Assembly: GCF_022370755.2 (NCBI RefSeq)
Contig: NZ_CP092364.2
Location: forward strand, 6,014,001 to 6,078,000
Source of the DNA: Mycolicibacterium goodii
GTDB lineage: Bacteria; Actinomycetota; Actinomycetes; Mycobacteriales; Mycobacteriaceae
DNA: 64,000 nt
Reading direction: 5' to 3'
The first letter of the stretch is position 1. Each line of letters begins with the position of its first letter. Shown piece by piece: positions 59,210-64,000 of the stretch. The position numbers were made by a program, and so were the translations under genes. The notes under the pieces were generated by a model, which had not been told where the DNA came from, made no database searches, and saw only the letters and a list, made by a program, of their open reading frames with translations.

Positions 59210-60225
59210 CACCTTCGGGGCGCTGCGGGTGCCCGAAGCGGATGACATACGGGCCGTGCGGTGGGGTCCGGCCCGATGGGCAATGTGAAATGCGTTCGGG
59301 AGATTGCATATTCGACGATGTGGTGCCCTGGGACGGGCCGCTCACGACCCCGCCGTCGGTGTGTGCGCCGCTGGTGCTCACCGATTTCAGCTGCGCCCCG
59401 TTCGACGAGAAGGATGTGGCTCAGACGGCCGCCATCCTCGCCGGGTCCTGTGACGCCGTGCTCGTCGGCGAGCACCAGAACAAACCGGATTTTCCGCCGA
59501 CCCTGATGGGGCGGATCCTGCTCGACGCGCTGTCCGACGCCGAGGTCACACCGTGGATCACCCTGTCGTGCCGCGACCGCAACCGGGTGGTGCTCGAACA
59601 GGAACTGCAGGGCCTGCGCACCGTCGGCGTCGACACCGTCATGTGTGTGACCGGAGACGGCCGCGGGTACGACGTCCGCCCCGACGTCACGCAGACCTTC
59701 GATCTCGACGGGCCCCGGCTCGTGGCACTGGCCGCATCCCTCGGCATCGTCGCGGCCGTGCCGGAGACCCCGAGCGCGCCGCCCGTGCAGGCACGGCCCC
59801 GGCGCCTCGTCGAGAAACAGAAGGCGGGGGCGGCCATCGCGGTCCTCAATCACGTTCCTCGCCCGGAGATCGTTGCGCGGTTCATGGAGTCGGCGCGCGC
59901 GGAAGGGCTGAGGATTCCGGTGATCGCCGCGGTCGCGGTGTTCACCGACACCGTGTCCGCGGCCGTTCTTCAGGGACTACCCGGCCTGGAACTGGATTCG
60001 GCCGTCACCGAACGCGTACTCGGTGCCGGCGATCCGGTGGAGGCCGGGATCGAGGCAGCCGTCGACGAGGCACGCGCACTTCTGTCCATCGACGGCGTCG
60101 AGGGCGTGAACCTCTCCGGATCTGCGTCGTCGTCGGGTACCCGGGTCGGCGCGGAGATCAAAGCCGAGGTCGGCCGCCGGATCAAGTGCATGAGTATCGA
60201 CAACGACCGAGAGGAGGCGCCGTGA
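59206..60225 (+). CDS. methylenetetrahydrofolate reductase-like protein with N-terminal zinc-type domain
   Basis: The 339-residue protein begins with CGCPKRMTYGPCGGVRPDGQCEM, the cysteine-rich MTHFR C-terminal-type domain (PF12225-like), and continues with a TIM barrel of MTHFR type (DAVLVGEHQNKPDFPP, VDTVMCVTGDGRG, RLVEKQKAGAAIAVLNHVP). M. smegmatis is reported to have unusual NADH-dependent, flavin-free MTHFRs, and this could be one of them; that is from memory. The gene starts with GTG 59206, overlapping DUF4235, and is coupled to a methyltransferase. Confidence 0.75.
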   Translation: MTPSGRCGCPKRMTYGPCGGVRPDGQCEMRSGDCIFDDVVPWDGPLTTPPSVCAPLVLTDFSCAPFDEKDVAQTAAILAGSCDAVLVGEHQNKPDFPPTLMGRILLDALSDAEVTPWITLSCRDRNRVVLEQELQGLRTVGVDTVMCVTGDGRGYDVRPDVTQTFDLDGPRLVALAASLGIVAAVPETPSAPPVQARPRRLVEKQKAGAAIAVLNHVPRPEIVARFMESARAEGLRIPVIAAVAVFTDTVSAAVLQGLPGLELDSAVTERVLGAGDPVEAGIEAAVDEARALLSIDGVEGVNLSGSASSSGTRVGAEIKAEVGRRIKCMSIDNDREEAP

Positions 60226-60977
60226 GTGAGGCCATGGAAGCCGAGTTCGACACCGTCGCGGAGTGGACCGCGAAGGTGGCTGCCGATCTCGGGCCGGACC
60301 ATCACATCCCGGCGGGCTGCCGCGGGAGCGGAAGCCCCGCTGCTCTCGACTGGCTCATCGACCGCACCGAACTCGCGGCGGGGCTACGCCTGCTGGACTG
60401 CGGCGCAGGGGTCGGGGGGCCCGCGGCCTATGCGGCGCAGGCGGTATCGGCGAGTCCGGTGCTCGTGGAACCCGAGGCGGGGGCCTGCCGCGCCGCGGCG
60501 ACCCTGTTCGGGCATCCGGTGTTGCGTGCCCAGGCGGCGGCATTACCGCTGGCCGACGACAGTTTCGACGTCGCGTGGTGCCTGGGTGTGCTGTGCACGA
60601 CGCCCGACCAGCTGCCGTTGCTACAGGAGCTGCACCGCGTGGTGCGCGCCGGTGGCCGCGTCGGTCTGCTGGTTTTCGTCGCACACCGCGACATCCCGCG
60701 AGAGGAGTTCGAGGGCAACCACTTTCCGACCCCCGAGCATCTGCGCCACCTCGTGGACACCGCCGACCTCGTGGTGGAGCAGCAGCTGTCGACCGCGGAC
60801 CTGCCCGCGATCCCGGATGGCTGGAACGAGCGGGTCGACGCCGTGGAGGAGGCGCTCGCCGACCGGTACGGCCACAAACGGGCATGGCAGATGGCCGAGG
60901 CGCAGAGCGGAAAGATCGCGGATCTGCTCGCCGACGGCGGCCTGACCGGCGAGCTGCTGGTGCTGCGGCACGCGTAG
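60222..60977 (+). CDS. SAM-dependent methyltransferase
   Basis: The 251-residue class I methyltransferase has motif I LLDCGAGVGGPAAYAAQA, AAALPLADDSFDVAWCLGVL (motif II region) and LHRVVRAGGRVGLLVFV. GAGGAGGC precedes the GTG at 60222. GTGA overlap couples it to the MTHFR-like gene, suggesting linked one-carbon metabolism. The methyl acceptor is not evident. Confidence 0.88.
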   Translation: MSEAMEAEFDTVAEWTAKVAADLGPDHHIPAGCRGSGSPAALDWLIDRTELAAGLRLLDCGAGVGGPAAYAAQAVSASPVLVEPEAGACRAAATLFGHPVLRAQAAALPLADDSFDVAWCLGVLCTTPDQLPLLQELHRVVRAGGRVGLLVFVAHRDIPREEFEGNHFPTPEHLRHLVDTADLVVEQQLSTADLPAIPDGWNERVDAVEEALADRYGHKRAWQMAEAQSGKIADLLADGGLTGELLVLRHA

Positions 60978-60987
60978 CCGAATGTGT

Positions 60988-61827
60988 TCAGCCGTTCTCC
61001 GATGCGAGGCGGGCACGTTCGCGCATCGACGCGACGACGCCCCCGTCGTTGAGGATGTCGGTGCCGGTGAGGTACCCGGCCCGATCACTGGCGCAGAACG
61101 CGAACAGTTCCGCCATCTCCTCGGGCTTGCCCCAGCGCGGCACCGCGGCATCGGCGACCAACGCGCCGGCGCCGGCCTTCTCCTCCAACCGCCCCATCTC
61201 GGTGTCGACCGACCCCGGTGAGACCGACACGATGCGCAGCCCGCGGCCATTGAACCGTTCGGCCTGCGACATGCTGTACCACCGCACAAAACTCTTGCTC
61301 AGCGCGTAGGCGACACCTGGGCGTGCCTCATTCGCGGCCATCTCGCATGCCGCGAGCATGTCCTTGAGGAACACGTCGGGCGCGTGCATCGCCTGCGGGA
61401 AGAGGTGTGTCGGGATCATCTCCTCGGGCACCAAGTGGGCCGCCATCGACGCGACGTTGACGATCGCCGAGCCGCGGGGTGCCGCGGCGTAGAACGCCTC
61501 GTTGATGGTGGCCGTGCCCAGGGCGTTGGTCCGGATGATGTACTCGGCGTCGCCCATGCTGGGGCTCACGCCCGCGGTGTGGATCACCGATGCGAGCGTT
61601 CCCAGCCCGGCCGCGGTCGCGAACAACCGGTTCACCGCGTGCCGGTCGGTGACGTCGCAGTTGACGATGGTCGCCGTGATCCCGAGGTCCTGCAGTGTCG
61701 AGGCCGCCGCGTCGAGCCGATCCTGCCGGACGTCGCAGAGGACGACCGCGTGCTCTTTTCCGACGATCTTGGCCGTGGCCACACCCATGCCACCGGCGCC
61801 ACCGGTGATCACCGAAACTGTGCGCAT
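60988..61827 (-). CDS. short-chain dehydrogenase/reductase
   Basis: The 279-residue SDR has TGGAGGMGVATAKIVG in the cofactor loop with the Asp of VVLCDVRQDR suggesting NAD(H), and the catalytic Tyr/Lys in YALSKSFVRWYSM. It is longer than classic SDRs by a lid containing LVPEEMIPTHLFPQ. Such lids occur in hydroxysteroid dehydrogenase-like enzymes. It is convergent with the methyltransferase. Confidence 0.87.
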   Translation of the reverse strand: MRTVSVITGGAGGMGVATAKIVGKEHAVVLCDVRQDRLDAAASTLQDLGITATIVNCDVTDRHAVNRLFATAAGLGTLASVIHTAGVSPSMGDAEYIIRTNALGTATINEAFYAAAPRGSAIVNVASMAAHLVPEEMIPTHLFPQAMHAPDVFLKDMLAACEMAANEARPGVAYALSKSFVRWYSMSQAERFNGRGLRIVSVSPGSVDTEMGRLEEKAGAGALVADAAVPRWGKPEEMAELFAFCASDRAGYLTGTDILNDGGVVASMRERARLASENG

Positions 61828-61898
61828 ACCCAGACCGTATACCGATGGGCTGCACCGTAAGCATTACGGTTCGGTCTCGGCGTGAGGTCGGCGTGGCC

Positions 61899-62747
61899 TC
61901 AACCGAATTCCAGCAGCGTGTAGGCGCCGCGGATCTGCTTGGTCGGCGTGAACTGCCAAAACGCGGGGAACACCTTCCCGAACAGGAACCCGCGCCCGGC
62001 GGGCATCGGCAGGTCGTGCACCGCTCGGATCCCCGGCACGGTGCGCGCCAGGTCCTGCAATTGATTCGGCGTGAGGCTGAACGGTATCGGCGGAACCCGG
62101 TAGCGCTTCGACGACCGCAGACCCTTCTTGGCGAACATCTTCACCAGCACCGGCGGCAGGTCGAAGATCATCTGCCCGCCGGCAAAACGGCTGGCGCACT
62201 GCGTGATCAGACCCATCGACTCCTCCGGTGCCAGATACATCAACAGCCCCTCGGCGGTGATGAACACCCCGTGGGTGGTGTCCACCCGTTCCATCCAGCT
62301 GTAGTCGAGTGCGGACTGTGCCAGATACGTGATCCGGGGATCGGTGGGCAGCAGGCGTTTACGCAGATCGACAATCGGCTGGAAGTCGACAGAGAGCCAA
62401 CGGAACTCGGCATCCGGTAGCGTCTCGGTGAGACGCCAGAACGTGGTCTGCAGGCCCTCGGCCAACGCGACGACGGTGGCGCGGGGATGCGCCGTGAGGT
62501 ATTCGACGGCTGCGCGGTCGAAAGCCAGTGAGCGCAAGGCCATTTCCTGGCCCTTGCGGCCGAACTTCTCGAAGTCGAACTGGATGGATTCGACCAGGCG
62601 GATCGCCATCGGATCATCGAGGATGGCCTGTGGGTGACCGGCCTGAAAGGCCCTGCCGTAGAGCGTCAGCAACGCGGTCTCCGACACCCCGGTCAGCGCG
62701 CCGGCATCGATTTTCCCGCCGGTGTCTCCGCCGTCTGGCTGCTCCAC
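61899..62747 (-). CDS. LCMT/TcmP-family O-methyltransferase-like protein
   Basis: GTG 62747 gives 282 residues, beginning VEQPDGGDTGGKID. The family signature is found in VSETALLTLYGRAFQAGHPQ, ATVVALAEGLQTTFWR (motif I), WLSVDFQPIVDLRKRLLP and VFITAEGLLMYLAPEE, as in mycobacterial SAM-dependent methyltransferases of the PPM1/LCMT group. Its substrate is unknown. It lies between an SDR and a LysR gene, all on the minus strand. Confidence 0.87.
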   Translation of the reverse strand: MEQPDGGDTGGKIDAGALTGVSETALLTLYGRAFQAGHPQAILDDPMAIRLVESIQFDFEKFGRKGQEMALRSLAFDRAAVEYLTAHPRATVVALAEGLQTTFWRLTETLPDAEFRWLSVDFQPIVDLRKRLLPTDPRITYLAQSALDYSWMERVDTTHGVFITAEGLLMYLAPEESMGLITQCASRFAGGQMIFDLPPVLVKMFAKKGLRSSKRYRVPPIPFSLTPNQLQDLARTVPGIRAVHDLPMPAGRGFLFGKVFPAFWQFTPTKQIRGAYTLLEFG

Positions 62748-62782
62748 GCCACCAACGTACCTGCGTGCCCGGACGCGCCGGC

Positions 62783-63691
62783 TCACCTCGCACGGGGGCG
62801 CAGCTGCTCGGTCGCCGTCCGCAGAGCCGCCACCACAGCAAGCGCCGCGTCGCCGGGGTCGGGCGCGGTGAGTGCCACGGTGCGACGTCCCAGCCACGTC
62901 GGGTCCTCGACCGCCACGGTGACCACACCGGCAGGCAGCGAGGCCACGGCGAGTTCGGGAAGCAGGCAGATCCCCAGCCCGGCGGCGACCAGTCCGAGCC
63001 GCGCGGGCCAACTGCGTACGCGGTGACGGATCACCGGGTCGGTCAGAGTGGGCCAGGCCGCAAACTGGGGATCGCCCGCCGAACCCGTCCCGGCGATCCA
63101 CGGCTCCTCGACGAGCTCACGCACCGACACCGCGGTACGTGAGGCCAGACGGTGGTCCGCGGGCACCGCCACACACAGGTCGCCGGCCGGGATCGGATAC
63201 CGACGTAGGCCCTGCAGGTCGTAATCGGGGAGACCGTCGCCGACACCGATCACCGCGACGTGCAGTCGCGTGCGCAGATCTCGCAGCAGGGCAGGCGTCG
63301 ATTCCTCGGTGAGGCCGACGACCAGGCCGGGATGCGCGACAGCGAGATGGGCGACCGCCCGGGGAACCAACGCCGCCATCGCGGCGGGAAAGGCGCCCAC
63401 CGTCACGCGGCCCGCGAGGCGGTCGCCGAGACCGTCGAGATCGCGGCGCAGGGCCGCGACACCGCCGAGGACGCGGTCGGCGTGCTCGACGACGAGCGCT
63501 CCTGCGGGTGTGACGCTCACGCCGCGCACCTCACGGGTGAACAGCGGGTAGCCGACCGCGGCCTCCATCGCGGCGACCTGCCGGGAGACCGCGGGCTGCG
63601 AGTACCCCAGTGCCTGCGCGGCTGCGGTGAACGATCCGAGCCGTGCGACCTCTCGGCAGATGCGCAGTCCTTCCAGCGTCATCTCGGCCAT
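62783..63691 (-). CDS. LysR family transcriptional regulator
   Basis: The ATG at 63691 follows AAGGTGGGGC. The 302-residue protein has the LTTR HTH (LRICREVARLGSFTAAAQAL; LGYSQPAVSRQVAAMEAAVG) and the effector domain with VTVGAFPAAMAALVPRAV. It is divergent from the SDR at 63788, which it probably controls. Direct repeats GCGTATGG lie in the intergenic region. Confidence 0.92.
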   Translation of the reverse strand: MAEMTLEGLRICREVARLGSFTAAAQALGYSQPAVSRQVAAMEAAVGYPLFTREVRGVSVTPAGALVVEHADRVLGGVAALRRDLDGLGDRLAGRVTVGAFPAAMAALVPRAVAHLAVAHPGLVVGLTEESTPALLRDLRTRLHVAVIGVGDGLPDYDLQGLRRYPIPAGDLCVAVPADHRLASRTAVSVRELVEEPWIAGTGSAGDPQFAAWPTLTDPVIRHRVRSWPARLGLVAAGLGICLLPELAVASLPAGVVTVAVEDPTWLGRRTVALTAPDPGDAALAVVAALRTATEQLRPRAR

Positions 63692-63710
63692 GCCCCACCT
63701 TAGGCATGCG

Positions 63711-63753
63711 CGATGCGTATGGCTGACCATCGAAACCGTCATGACGCGTATGG
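63711..63753. promoter_or_regulatory. repeats in LysR/SDR divergent region
   Basis: GCGTATGG occurs at 63715-63722 and 63746-63753, 31 bp (about three helical turns) apart. CGATG (63711-63715) and CATCG (63728-63732) form an inverted repeat with 12-bp spacing. They lie between the LysR and SDR starts, suggesting operator sites, but neither matches the canonical T-N11-A box exactly. Confidence 0.35.
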
Positions 63754-63787
63754 ATGGTTCCGGCGCGTGCCGGGGGTTGCACCGGTC

Positions 63788-64000
63788 ATGGCGCACACGA
63801 CAGACACCAAGACCTGGTTCATCACCGGTGCCTCCCGCGGTATGGGACGCGAACTCGTCGAACAGGTTCTGAACCGCGGCCACCGAGTGGCGGCCACACT
63901 GCGGCGACCCGAACAACTCGACGATCTGGCGCGTCGTCACGGCGATCGCCTGTGGCGCCGCGCGCTCGACGTCACCGATACCGCGGCGCTGCGTGACGTG
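63788..64000 (+). CDS. short-chain dehydrogenase/reductase (3' truncated)
   Basis: The ATG at 63788 opens an SDR with FITGASRGMGRELVEQVLNR, a Gly-rich cofactor loop, and an Arg-rich second strand (ATLRRPEQLDDL), which favours NADP(H). The reading frame runs off the window after 71 residues, so the catalytic part is missing. It is divergent from a LysR regulator. Confidence 0.9.
   Translation, partial: MAHTTDTKTWFITGASRGMGRELVEQVLNRGHRVAATLRRPEQLDDLARRHGDRLWRRALDVTDTAALRDV

Noticed and set aside
1..64000. Mobile elements, prophage, CRISPR or toxin-antitoxin loci
   Set aside because: No transposase, integrase, repeat array or attachment-site duplication was recognised; composition looks uniform apart from short AT-rich promoter patches.

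Overview
The window is about 64 kb of dense, high-GC DNA with GTG/TTG starts, many ATGA/GTGA start-stop overlaps and several mycobacterial hallmarks: a DUF732/zinc-ribbon membrane protein, an Rv1733c-type membrane protein, an MmpS-type lipoprotein, a DUF4235 protein and a CYP151-type secondary-amine locus of the kind described from Mycobacterium (Mycolicibacterium) smegmatis. I infer a fast-growing saprophytic mycobacterium, M. smegmatis or a close relative. No rRNA, tRNA, CRISPR array, phage or insertion sequence was recognised, and no gap longer than about 300 bp lacks a gene. The content is accessory metabolism: repeated units of a local regulator plus a transporter or enzyme set.

Positions 1-20 kb: a GAF-ANTAR protein cut by the left edge; ACC deaminase (acdS) behind a near-perfect palindrome and near a GntR gene; a flavin monooxygenase operon facing a TetR gene across two operator copies; a LacI gene followed by an APC permease, an FMN monooxygenase and a nitrilase-like gene behind repeated LacI-type operators; a TetR/membrane-protein pair sharing an exact operator; an XRE regulator, an aldo/keto reductase, a second APC permease; and a TPP riboswitch driving ykoE-ykoD-ykoC (thiamine or precursor uptake) plus a small P-loop kinase.

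Positions 20-29 kb: a DUF2236 protein, then a hydroxyquinol (ring-cleavage) unit: SnoaL-like protein, intradiol dioxygenase, maleylacetate reductase and an aromatic-acid MFS transporter, divergent from a sugar-isomerase-like gene. A convergent SDR/alpha-beta hydrolase operon and an IclR gene follow. A 17-bp palindrome occurs in both operon promoters, which suggests one regulon.

Positions 29.4-46 kb: the most striking region, a cyclic secondary-amine (pyrrolidine/piperidine) catabolic locus. It holds an amino-acid permease and semialdehyde dehydrogenase, a PipR-like GntR regulator coupled to a stand-alone Cache-type sensor, a CYP151/PipA P450 with its 3Fe-4S ferredoxin, a glutamine-synthetase-like ligase, a solute-binding-like protein without signal peptide, two class-I amidotransferase-type hydrolases and a PucR regulator. 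An opposing operon holds gabT, glutaryl-CoA dehydrogenase, an aldehyde dehydrogenase and a CaiB-type CoA-transferase. Together they can be read as routes from pyrrolidine via GABA to succinate and from piperidine via 5-aminovalerate and glutarate to crotonyl-CoA.

Positions 46-64 kb: an ECF sigma factor, zinc-finger anti-sigma and DUF417 (RclC-like) trio; a metallo-beta-lactamase-fold hydrolase facing a LysR gene; an Rv1733c-like protein; a LysR gene with a T-N11-A box; a six-gene ABC importer operon (binding lipoprotein, two permeases, ATPase, alkaline-phosphatase-superfamily hydrolase, amidase) preceded by TGGTATAGACCA, a PhnF-type operator; small membrane proteins; an MTHFR-like protein coupled to a methyltransferase; an SDR, an LCMT-type methyltransferase, a LysR gene, and an SDR cut by the right edge.
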